Shown one piece after another: positions 1 to 6,126 of a stretch of 10,394 nucleotides of DNA. Origin of the DNA: Solobacterium sp. Its GTDB lineage: Bacteria; Bacillota_I; Bacilli_A; Erysipelotrichales; Erysipelotrichaceae. The position numbers and the translations under genes were made by a program. The DNA is taken from positions 1-10,394 of the forward strand of contig JAEEHG010000153.1 of the NCBI GenBank assembly GCA_016280695.1, in the 5' to 3' direction. The notes below the pieces were generated by a model. The model saw only the letters and a list, made by a program, of their open reading frames with translations. It was not told the origin of the DNA and ran no database searches. How positions within the stretch are numbered: the stretch's first letter is position 1; every line of letters begins with the position of its first letter.

Positions 1-341
1 ACGTCAGCCAAATGCCCCTTGCCGTACACATTGACATAATAGACTGTTGTCCCGGTTTCCCTGGCTGCCGCGTTCAGCTGCGGCACGGCCCGCTGGCAGA
101 ACGGACAATCAATATACCCGTAGTAAAGAATCCCGGTGCCGCCTTCCTTGAAGAAACGGATGGAGTCGGCCCAGGTGATCTCCTGGAAATCCGCTGTCTC
201 CCCCTCCAGCCAGCGGTAAGCGCTCATATCCGCCGGCTCCGCGTCCACTTCAAAAGCCGGTGCTTCCGGCTCCGGGTCCGCGTGGGAACACCCGCAAAGC
301 ATAACAGCCAGGCCCATTGCCAGCCACAGTTTTTTCTTCAT
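1..341 (-). CDS. Thioredoxin-like lipoprotein, 3' end cut by window edge
   Basis: The visible 113 codons encode an exported, membrane-anchored protein with a thioredoxin-type active site. A positively charged start (MKKK) is followed by a short hydrophobic stretch and a lipobox L15-C-G-C18, so Cys18 is the likely lipidated residue. An Asp/Glu/Pro/Ala-rich spacer (about 21-38) comes next. From about residue 55 a thioredoxin-fold domain begins, with a strand (GILYYGYI), the redox motif C79-P-F-C82, then helix alpha-1 (QRAVPQLNAAA) and a second strand (TVYYVNVYG). This layout resembles Firmicutes thioredoxin-like transport-accessory or thiol-disulfide proteins; the exact subfamily cannot be fixed without the missing C-terminus with its cis-Pro. 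The start ATG (339-341) has a GGAGGAA ribosome binding site 7 bases upstream. The gene is transcribed divergently from the aldo/keto reductase. Confident of lipoprotein and CxxC; the partner is unknown. Confidence 0.8.
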   Translation of the reverse strand, partial: MKKKLWLAMGLAVMLCGCSHADPEPEAPAFEVDAEPADMSAYRWLEGETADFQEITWADSIRFFKEGGTGILYYGYIDCPFCQRAVPQLNAAARETGTTVYYVNVYGKGHLAD

Positions 342-369
342 ACTACGCTTCCTCCGCATGGCAAAAAGG

Positions 370-375
370 ATTATA
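370..375 (-). promoter_or_regulatory. -10 element for the lipoprotein gene
   Basis: The minus strand reads a perfect TATAAT here, about 28 bases ahead of the start codon at 341, which leaves room for a short leader and the GGAGGAA site. I see no convincing -35 hexamer at 16-18 bases upstream, so the promoter is either weak or assisted. Confidence 0.45.
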
Positions 376-418
376 GCACAATCCGTAAAAGTCACACGGT
401 TTCCCGCAATCTCATCAC

Positions 419-447
419 TTGTTTACTGATTCTGATTCCGATAGAAT
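419..447 (+). promoter_or_regulatory. Predicted sigma-A promoter for the aldo/keto reductase
   Basis: TTGTTT (419-424), a 17-base spacer and TAGAAT (442-447) form a reasonable housekeeping promoter about 32 bases before the start codon at 480. The spacer contains a tandem TGATTC repeat (427-438), and a short inverted repeat ATTCT/AGAAT (429-433 and 443-447) overlaps the -10. These could be operator parts, but they are short enough to be chance. Confidence 0.5.
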
Positions 448-479
448 TTAATTAACAAGATCACAGAAGGAGGATCATC

Positions 480-1478
480 ATGAAGTATCAGAAACTCGGA
501 AAAACTGACCTCAACGTTTCCGTGGTATCATTCGGCGCCTGGGGCATCGGCGGCGGCATTGTCTGGCCGGACATGAATCTCGGTGTGGAAAATGTTAAGT
601 CCCTGTTGGATGAAGCCAAGGATCTCGGCATCAACTACATTGATACGGCTCCTGTCTACGGTACTTCCGTATCCGAAAAGCTGCTTGGCGAAGCCCTGAA
701 GGGACGCCGGGATGACTTCATCCTGCAGACCAAGTGCTCGCTGAACTGGCGCGGCGACGGCGGCAACTTCCACTATTCCAGAGACGGTGTCACCGTCAAT
801 AATGACACCAGTGCCAGAGCGGTCAAGCAGGACGTGGAAGACTCCCTGCTCCGTCTGCAGACTGACTACATCGATTCCATCGTTGTCCACTATGTATGCA
901 AGAGCTGGCCGGTCGAAGAGACCATGGGTGCCCTCCAGGACCTGATCAAGGAAGGCAAGATCCGCGCTGTCTGCCTCTCGAACTCCCAGCCGGCGGATCT
1001 GGAAGAATATGAAAAATACGGCCATGTCGCTGCCGTCCAGGAATTCTTCAGCCTGCTGTCCCCGTTCCACGGTTATGACTACTTCGAAAACTGCACGAAG
1101 TACGGGACAACCTTCCAGGTTTACGGATCGCTGGAAGAAGGCTTCCTGACCGACCCGAAGTTTGTCGACAAGACCTTCCCGAAGGGCGATGTCCGCGGCA
1201 AGCTCCCGTGGATCGAGGAACCGATCAAGGGTGCCATCCACACGCTGTTCGATGAAACCCTGACCCCGTTAACCGAAAAGTACAACTGCTCCTATGCCAA
1301 CCTGATCCAGGCTTGGACGCTGAAGCAGTATCCGAACCTGAACCTGCTGACCGGATTCCGGCGGGCGGAAACCATGCGGGATACCGTCAAGTGCTTCGAC
1401 ATTGAACTGAGTGACGAAGACTGCAAGCTCATGAGCGAGAAGGCAGCCCCGGCCCAGGTTCCTGTCCTCGACAAATAA
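480..1478 (+). CDS. Aldo/keto reductase (AKR11/IolS-like)
   Basis: This is a cytosolic NADPH-dependent oxidoreductase of the aldo/keto reductase TIM-barrel superfamily, 332 residues, the usual length for the bacterial single-domain family. The N-terminus (YQKLGKTDLNVSVVSFGAWG) is characteristic. The full catalytic tetrad is visible: Asp55 (in NYIDTAPVYG), Tyr60, Lys85 (QTK) and His137 (VVHY). The segment VEDSLLRLQTDYID (119-132) is the standard strand before the catalytic His. C-terminal GFRRAETMRDTV (292-303) matches the cofactor-phosphate/adenosine loop. Small departures from IolS-type enzymes are HY instead of HW after the catalytic His, and CLSNS where GVSNF is usual. The start ATG has a strong AGAAGGAGG site 6 bases upstream. 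The gene stands alone between its own promoter and a strong terminator. The physiological substrate cannot be told from sequence; a sugar- or polyol-related carbonyl is a common guess. Confidence 0.93.
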   Translation: MKYQKLGKTDLNVSVVSFGAWGIGGGIVWPDMNLGVENVKSLLDEAKDLGINYIDTAPVYGTSVSEKLLGEALKGRRDDFILQTKCSLNWRGDGGNFHYSRDGVTVNNDTSARAVKQDVEDSLLRLQTDYIDSIVVHYVCKSWPVEETMGALQDLIKEGKIRAVCLSNSQPADLEEYEKYGHVAAVQEFFSLLSPFHGYDYFENCTKYGTTFQVYGSLEEGFLTDPKFVDKTFPKGDVRGKLPWIEEPIKGAIHTLFDETLTPLTEKYNCSYANLIQAWTLKQYPNLNLLTGFRRAETMRDTVKCFDIELSDEDCKLMSEKAAPAQVPVLDK

Positions 1479-1490
1479 TCATTCCCGAAG

Positions 1491-1520
1491 AAAAATGACC
1501 GGTGATGCCGGTCATTTTTT
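1491..1520. terminator. Bidirectional rho-independent terminator
   Basis: A perfect 12-bp stem (AAAAATGACCGG 1491-1502, CCGGTCATTTTT 1508-1519) closes a 5-base loop. A T run follows on the plus strand, and on the minus strand the A run at 1491-1495 also becomes T's. It ends the aldo/keto reductase and the convergent oxidoreductase. The last codon and the TGA stop (1512-1514) of the minus-strand gene lie inside the hairpin. Confidence 0.9.
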
Positions 1521-2864
1521 TCGTGCTTTTTCGATGACTGCCCGGTATGGCATCAGCATCCCTTCGGTCATGCTGACGCCGCTCTTTTTCTGCAGCGCCG
1601 GGCTGTTCATCAGTGCCGACACCAGGTACATGGCAACCATCCGGCCCGGATGTTTCTGCGGGAAGTCATAGAAGCCGTGTTCCTTATAGAACCGGTGGTC
1701 TTCCTTCATCAGCCCCTGCATCTGCCAGATCAGGTCACGGAAGATCTTCATCCCGCCGACCCCGTAGAAATCCGCCGGCTGTCCGTAATGATTCTCCCGG
1801 GCATATGACAATGTCCTGGCCAGCTGCTCCAGCGCGGCATCCGGATCATGCTCATCCGTGACAATGCCGGCCAGATAATTCCCGCCGACCTGGGCCCGGG
1901 CATGCATGACCGTGCGCAGGTTTTCCTCCGCGGAGAGACTGCCGGAAACCAGATAGCCGACCGGTTTGCCCATGGTCACCGTCCGGTGCCCGTTGCAGAA
2001 CTGGCGGTCATCATATGTCTTGAAGATGCTGCCCATGCTGTGATCCCTGACCGTGAAGGCATAGACGATGACATCAGCGCTGTTGATATGCTCCCGCAGA
2101 TACGTATCGAACCCGTCGCGGTGGAAGCACTTGCCGTCGGAAGCACAGCGGAAACAGCCGATACAGCCGCCCGCAAAGGGAAAATCGTGCAGATTGACCA
2201 GTTCACAGTCCATGTTCAGGACACTGACAAACCGCCGGATCATGGCCTGCAGGTACGGGTTGGGATGCTCGCTGTCGTCATCATAGACCAGGGCTGCCCG
2301 GCCGCTTTTGTTCATCATGTTCAGGCACGGGGGCGAAGCTTTATGGCGCACACCGCTGCCGGCATGGACCACCGGGGCCTGCGCATAGCCGTTTTCCATC
2401 TGCCACAGGACAAAGCGGAAAAAAGAAACAGCTTCCTGCTGCCCTTTCTCGTGGAGCAGGTCCTCCATGTCCGCCGACAGGCCGCCGGCATACCTCAGGC
2501 CGAAGTCCGCGCAGTTGTCAATGATGAACTGATGGGCCGTGACATCATAGAAATGCTTGGAGGTCGTGATCTGGGCTGCATACCGGCCGCGGACATCGAC
2601 CCGGTTTTCCTTCATCAGCTCGATAAACCGATGCAGCTGGGCCGGCACCAGGAACGTATAGACCGGATAGCAGAAGAGAATCAGGTCCGCCGCCTGCAGG
2701 GCTTTGGCATAAGCGCTGAAGTCCCGCTCAATTTTCCTGATTTCCCGTCCGACGTGACGTATTTCCAAATCCCCTGTGAGACCGCATGCCTGCAGATAAT
2801 TCACCGTCTGCAGGGTAATGCTGTCAGAACCGGCCGGGGAGCCGTTGAGTACCAGTATTTTCAT
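1512..2864 (-). CDS. Double flavodoxin-fold NAD(P)H:flavin oxidoreductase with 4-Cys cluster
   Basis: This 450-residue protein appears to contain two tandem flavodoxin-like FMN reductase domains. Domain 1 (about 1-165) opens with MKILVLNGSP, the FMN phosphate-binding turn, and has the YPVYTFLVPAQLHRFIE segment (66-82) of NADPH-dependent FMN reductases. Domain 2 (about 188-355) has a degenerate phosphate loop (VYDDDSEHPNP, 193-203). It carries the compact cysteine motif C234-x2-C237-x2-C240-x5-C246, like the [4Fe-4S] site of archaeal/clostridial iron-sulfur flavoproteins (Isf). A C-terminal part (about 370-450) is conserved-looking but not recognised. Single-domain relatives are about 180-250 residues, so this is a fusion or internal duplication. 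The ATG (2862-2864) has GGAGG 7 bases upstream. No clear promoter is visible in the short gap to the phosphofructokinase terminator. Likely role: cytosolic electron transfer to flavin or an organic acceptor; the substrate is unknown. Confidence 0.82.
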   Translation of the reverse strand: MKILVLNGSPAGSDSITLQTVNYLQACGLTGDLEIRHVGREIRKIERDFSAYAKALQAADLILFCYPVYTFLVPAQLHRFIELMKENRVDVRGRYAAQITTSKHFYDVTAHQFIIDNCADFGLRYAGGLSADMEDLLHEKGQQEAVSFFRFVLWQMENGYAQAPVVHAGSGVRHKASPPCLNMMNKSGRAALVYDDDSEHPNPYLQAMIRRFVSVLNMDCELVNLHDFPFAGGCIGCFRCASDGKCFHRDGFDTYLREHINSADVIVYAFTVRDHSMGSIFKTYDDRQFCNGHRTVTMGKPVGYLVSGSLSAEENLRTVMHARAQVGGNYLAGIVTDEHDPDAALEQLARTLSYARENHYGQPADFYGVGGMKIFRDLIWQMQGLMKEDHRFYKEHGFYDFPQKHPGRMVAMYLVSALMNSPALQKKSGVSMTEGMLMPYRAVIEKARKK

Positions 2865-2906
2865 GTGTGCCTCCGTTGTCTGCTATCAGTCTATCATCCG
2901 GAACGG

Positions 2907-2934
2907 AAAAAGGTACACCCCCTTCGGGTGTACC
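2907..2934 (-). terminator. Terminator of the phosphofructokinase gene
   Basis: A perfect 9-bp stem (GGTACACCC 2912-2920 with GGGTGTACC 2926-2934) closes a CCTTC loop. On the minus strand the hairpin is followed by five T's (2907-2911). It sits 17 bases past the stop codon of the phosphofructokinase gene. Confidence 0.88.
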
Positions 2935-2951
2935 CTGATGACTGCAGTGAA

Positions 2952-4157
2952 TCAACGCATGTAGTATGGTGTTACGTATGCCGGCAGGCCATCCTTCATG
3001 ATGATGTCCGGGGTGCCTTCGATCAGCGGCCGCAGATAGCTGTAGCCTTCTTCCGTGATGCCCTTCATATCCGGCAGGATCCACTCCTTCGGGAAGTTCT
3101 TGACGAAGTTGGCAACCTTGTCGGCGTCGATGGCGAAGTATTCGACATCATACTTCTCCCCGTCCTTGCGGCGGATCCCAACCATCTTGCCGGTGAAGAC
3201 GCCGTCAGCGGACCGCATATGTGCGGACATGCCGAGGTTGAAGGATTCGGTTACGTCAACCAGGGACTGTTCACTGGCGTGGCAGCGCTGGGCAGTAGAG
3301 AGATCCTGCACCTTGCAGCGGCTGGCTGTGTTGGTGGTCAGAATCATGTTCTCGAGCGCCTTGCCGGCCCCGCCGAGAACTGCGTGGCCGAAGCCGTCAT
3401 TCTTGGCTTCGCCGGCAGCGATGTATGTACCGTCAGCGTAGTGCGCGCCTTCCGAAACAACGATATAGCACTTGTTCTTTTCGGCGATGCATTCGGCAAC
3501 CCGCTTCAGGAATGCCTCCTTGTCGAAGTCCATTTCCGGCAGGATCAGGATATCCACATGGCCGGACAGGCACGCGCTGGCTGCCAGCCAGCCGGCATCC
3601 CGGCCCATGGTTTCGAGAATGAAGACTTCCTGACGGGTATAGACATTGACATCCAGCCAGGTCTGCAGCGCTGTTGTCGCGATGAACTTGGCGGCGGACG
3701 CGAAGCCCGGGCAGTGGTCTGTTTCCATCAGGTCATTGTCAACGGTCTTCGGGCAGCCGACAAATCTTCTGCCGGTAACGCCGTGGCTGCGGGCATATTC
3801 ACTCAGGGCCGCAACTGTGTCCATCGAGTCGTTGCCGCCGGTGTAGAACAGTGTTTCGACGTCATATTTCTCCATGATTTTGATCAGCTTTTCGAAGTCT
3901 GCCACATTATCCCGCTTAAGCTTGTAACGGCAGGAACCCAGAGCTGAAGACGGTGTCTGCCGGAGAATCCGGTTTTCTTCCTCACTCATGTCTGTCAGAT
4001 CATAGAAGCGTTCATTCAGAATCCCTTCAATACCATTCAGACCGCCCAGCACCTTGTCATAGACTGGGTTCATCTGATTTGCCCGGACGATGCCGGCGAT
4101 AGTTGCGTTGATAACCGAAGTCGGGCCTCCGGACTGTGCAACAATGCAGTTTGCCAT
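2952..4157 (-). CDS. PPi-type 6-phosphofructokinase
   Basis: This enzyme interconverts fructose 6-phosphate and fructose 1,6-bisphosphate in cytosolic glycolysis. The sequence points to pyrophosphate rather than ATP as phosphoryl donor (EC 2.7.1.90), which makes the step reversible. Evidence at 401 residues: N-terminal SGGPTSVIN (9-17); GGNDS (107-111), where the residue equivalent to the ATP-permissive glycine of E. coli PfkA is Asp110; and PKTVDND (136-142), with the Lys137 typical of PPi enzymes instead of the Gly of ATP enzymes, and catalytic-base Asp140. ETMGRDAGW (182-190) is the fructose-6-phosphate motif. The position equivalent to PfkA Asp103 is Asn109. The start ATG has AGGAGGA 8 bases upstream. 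The gene has its own extended -10 promoter and terminator, so it is probably monocistronic, with possible read-through from the ABC-F gene. Donor specificity is inferred from the motifs. Confidence 0.92.
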   Translation of the reverse strand: MANCIVAQSGGPTSVINATIAGIVRANQMNPVYDKVLGGLNGIEGILNERFYDLTDMSEEENRILRQTPSSALGSCRYKLKRDNVADFEKLIKIMEKYDVETLFYTGGNDSMDTVAALSEYARSHGVTGRRFVGCPKTVDNDLMETDHCPGFASAAKFIATTALQTWLDVNVYTRQEVFILETMGRDAGWLAASACLSGHVDILILPEMDFDKEAFLKRVAECIAEKNKCYIVVSEGAHYADGTYIAAGEAKNDGFGHAVLGGAGKALENMILTTNTASRCKVQDLSTAQRCHASEQSLVDVTESFNLGMSAHMRSADGVFTGKMVGIRRKDGEKYDVEYFAIDADKVANFVKNFPKEWILPDMKGITEEGYSYLRPLIEGTPDIIMKDGLPAYVTPYYMR

Positions 4158-4187
4158 AATTAAAATCCTCCTGTATATGCTCTTATC

Positions 4188-4196
4188 ATTATAGCA
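4188..4196 (-). promoter_or_regulatory. Extended -10 promoter for the phosphofructokinase gene
   Basis: The minus strand reads TGCTATAAT, a perfect -10 with the TG extension, about 30 bases before the start codon. The -35 region (CAGTTA at 17 bases) is poor, which is common for extended -10 promoters. It lies in the 52-bp gap after the ABC-F stop codon, and I see no terminator between the two genes. Confidence 0.6.
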
Positions 4197-4209
4197 GTTT
4201 CAGACGCGC

Positions 4210-6069
4210 TTAACTGCTCAGTTTTTCCCACTCGTCATACAGATGTGCCAGTTCGTTGTGAATCTCATCGATCCGCTCGTCCAGCCGGTTCATCTTCTGA
4301 TAATCCTGATAGTATTCCGGTTCAAACCGCAGGGCCCGCATGTCTTCCAGTTCGGTTTCCTTTTCCGTGATTTCCTTTTCCAGCCGGGCAATCATGCGCC
4401 GCTGTGACTCGGGGGAGAGCCGCTTTTCCCTGGCTTCGGCCGCCGGTGCGGCAGTCTTTGCCGGCGCAGCGGGTTCCCGTTCACTCTGCCGGTCAGCCAT
4501 ATATTCCGTATAGGTCATGGGTATATACCGGGCCCCGGATTCATCAATAAACAGCAGGGCTGTAGCCAGCTGGCTGATGAAATACCGGTCATGGGATACA
4601 AACAGGATCGTCCCGCTGAAGGATCTCAGGGCATCTTCCAGGGCTTCCTTGCCGGGAATATCGAGATGGTTGGTCGGTTCATCAAGGATCAGGAAATTGG
4701 CATGCTGAAGCAGCAGCCGGGCCAGGGCCAGACGTACTTTTTCACCGCCGGACAGCACATCCACGGTCTTGAACACATCGTCGGCCGAGAACAGGAACTG
4801 CCCCAGCACCGAACGGATGGTGGTGCGGTCCAGGTCCGGATATTCGTCCCACAGTTCCTCCAGCACGGTTTTGCCGGAAGAGAACTGGGCCAGCTGCTGG
4901 TCAAAATAACCGGTTTCGATCTGATGCCCGAACAGCATACTGCCGCCCAGGGGCGGAAGCAGCCGCATCAGAGTCTTCACCAAGGTGGATTTGCCCGTGC
5001 CGTTGGGGCCGATAATGGCCACCCGGTCACCCCGGCGCAGCTCCATCGTCACCGTGCAGAGCGGCCGGTCATAGCCTACCGCGAGCCGGTCTGTTTCCAG
5101 CACCCGTTCGCCGCCCTTAATCCGCGGGGTGAAAACCGCATGGAACGTCCGGTCATCCGCTGCCTTGACCGGATCGATCTTCTCCATCCGGTCCAGATAT
5201 TTGATCTTGGACTGGGCAAAGGCCGCCTTGTTCTTCTTGTAGCGGAATTTCTCAATCAGCGCTTCCAGCCGCTCGATATCTTTCTGCTGGCGGTTGTAGG
5301 CTGCCTGCTGGCGTTCCAGGCTGTTCTGTTTCTGCTGCACATAGGATGTATAGTTGCCGGTATAGCGGGTCATCTTCCCGTATTCCAGATCATAGACAAC
5401 ATCCACAACCCGGTCCAGGAACATCCGGTCATGGGAGACAATGACGACAGCCTTGGGATAGTTCTTCACATATCCTTCCAGCCACTCGATCGTCTCCAGA
5501 TCCAGATGGTTGGTCGGTTCATCCAGCAGGAGGATATCCGGTTTGGACAGCAGCAGCCGGACAAATGCGATCCGGGTCTTCTGGCCGCCGGAGAACTCCC
5601 CGATCCGCCGTTTCAGATCTTCCGGTCCGAACCCGAAGCGGGTAAACACCGTCCGCATTTCCGTATCCCAGTTATAGCCGTTGAGCGCCTCAAATTTCTC
5701 CTGGGCCTCGGCATACCGGTTCAGCAGTTTTTCACTGACATCACCCTGCATCTGCGCTTCCATCTCCTGCATCTGCCGCTGCAGTGCAAAGACCGGCGAA
5801 AACACCTTCATCAGTTCCTGTTCCACGGTACTGCCGTCGTCCTCCAGCACTTTCTGAGCCAGATAGCCGATCGTGGTGCCGTTGACCATGGACACGTTGC
5901 CGCGGTCGAAGGCATATTCACCGCACATGCAGCGCAGAAAAGTCGTCTTGCCGCAGCCGTTGCGGCCGACGATGGTTATTTTCTCATTTGACTTGATCTC
6001 AAACTGTACATCTTCAAAGACGGCATCAGCGCCGAAGTACTTGGATCCGTGACTCACCTGATAAAGCAT
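4210..6069 (-). CDS. ABC-F family ribosome-associated ATPase (YdiF-like)
   Basis: This is a soluble twin-ATPase ABC-F protein with no membrane segments; relatives bind the ribosomal E site and rescue or tune translation. Numbered from the ATG at 6067-6069 (619 residues): Walker A GRNGCGKTT 35-43, signature FSGGQ 159-163, Walker B LLLDEPTNHLD 180-190 and H-loop SHD 212-214. An inter-domain linker (about 231-316), rich in Arg/Lys/Gln, follows. The second cassette has GPNGTGKST 354-362, LSGGE 439-443, LDEPTNHLD and SHD 492-494. Both catalytic glutamates are present. An Ala/Pro-rich stretch (533-544) then leads to a C-terminal coiled coil (about 551-616), as in B. subtilis YdiF. An in-frame TTG at 6096 would add nine residues, but it lies in the T-tract of the upstream terminator. 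The ATG start matches ABC-F N-termini, though it has no Shine-Dalgarno sequence. The ydi-like gene neighbourhood supports the YdiF assignment. Confidence 0.9.
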   Translation of the reverse strand: MLYQVSHGSKYFGADAVFEDVQFEIKSNEKITIVGRNGCGKTTFLRCMCGEYAFDRGNVSMVNGTTIGYLAQKVLEDDGSTVEQELMKVFSPVFALQRQMQEMEAQMQGDVSEKLLNRYAEAQEKFEALNGYNWDTEMRTVFTRFGFGPEDLKRRIGEFSGGQKTRIAFVRLLLSKPDILLLDEPTNHLDLETIEWLEGYVKNYPKAVVIVSHDRMFLDRVVDVVYDLEYGKMTRYTGNYTSYVQQKQNSLERQQAAYNRQQKDIERLEALIEKFRYKKNKAAFAQSKIKYLDRMEKIDPVKAADDRTFHAVFTPRIKGGERVLETDRLAVGYDRPLCTVTMELRRGDRVAIIGPNGTGKSTLVKTLMRLLPPLGGSMLFGHQIETGYFDQQLAQFSSGKTVLEELWDEYPDLDRTTIRSVLGQFLFSADDVFKTVDVLSGGEKVRLALARLLLQHANFLILDEPTNHLDIPGKEALEDALRSFSGTILFVSHDRYFISQLATALLFIDESGARYIPMTYTEYMADRQSEREPAAPAKTAAPAAEAREKRLSPESQRRMIARLEKEITEKETELEDMRALRFEPEYYQDYQKMNRLDERIDEIHNELAHLYDEWEKLSS

Positions 6070-6077
6070 ACGATGAT

Positions 6078-6083
6078 ATTGTA
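6078..6083 (-). promoter_or_regulatory. Possible -10 element for the ABC-F gene
   Basis: The minus strand reads TACAAT here, only 8 bases ahead of the preferred ATG. A TTTTCT sequence 16 bases further upstream is a weak -35 match and lies in the terminator T-tract. If this is the promoter, transcription would start at or within a few bases of the ATG, giving a leaderless message. The absence of any Shine-Dalgarno sequence fits that. Confidence 0.35.
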
Positions 6084-6095
6084 TCTGATTTGACA

Positions 6096-6122
6096 AAAAA
6101 GAAAACAGCCTTTGCAGGCTGT
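6096..6122 (-). terminator. Terminator of the rex - AsnRS-like unit
   Basis: On the minus strand, ACAGCCT and AGGCTGT pair in a perfect 7-bp stem around a GCAA tetraloop (6105-6122), followed by TTTCTTTTTT. It begins 4 bases past the stop codon of the AsnRS-like gene and separates that transcript from the ABC-F gene. Confidence 0.85.
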
Positions 6123-6126
6123 GTGA

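Noticed and set aside
12..455. Plus-strand open frame at the left edge
   Set aside because: It opposes the lipoprotein gene, which has a lipobox, a CPFC motif and a good ribosome binding site. Its product resembles nothing, and it runs through both promoters.
1848..3947. Long plus-strand open frame of about 700 codons
   Set aside because: It runs antisense across two well-supported minus-strand genes and their intervening terminator, has no family resemblance and no ribosome binding site. It is a by-product of GC-rich codon usage opposite real genes.
4591..5991. Plus-strand open frame of 466 codons
   Set aside because: It is entirely antisense to the ABC-F gene, whose two complete ATPase cassettes are unmistakable.
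6070..6096. Nine-codon N-terminal extension of the ABC-F gene from TTG
   Set aside because: The TTG sits in the T-tract of a strong terminator, has no ribosome binding site and adds residues not seen in ABC-F N-termini.
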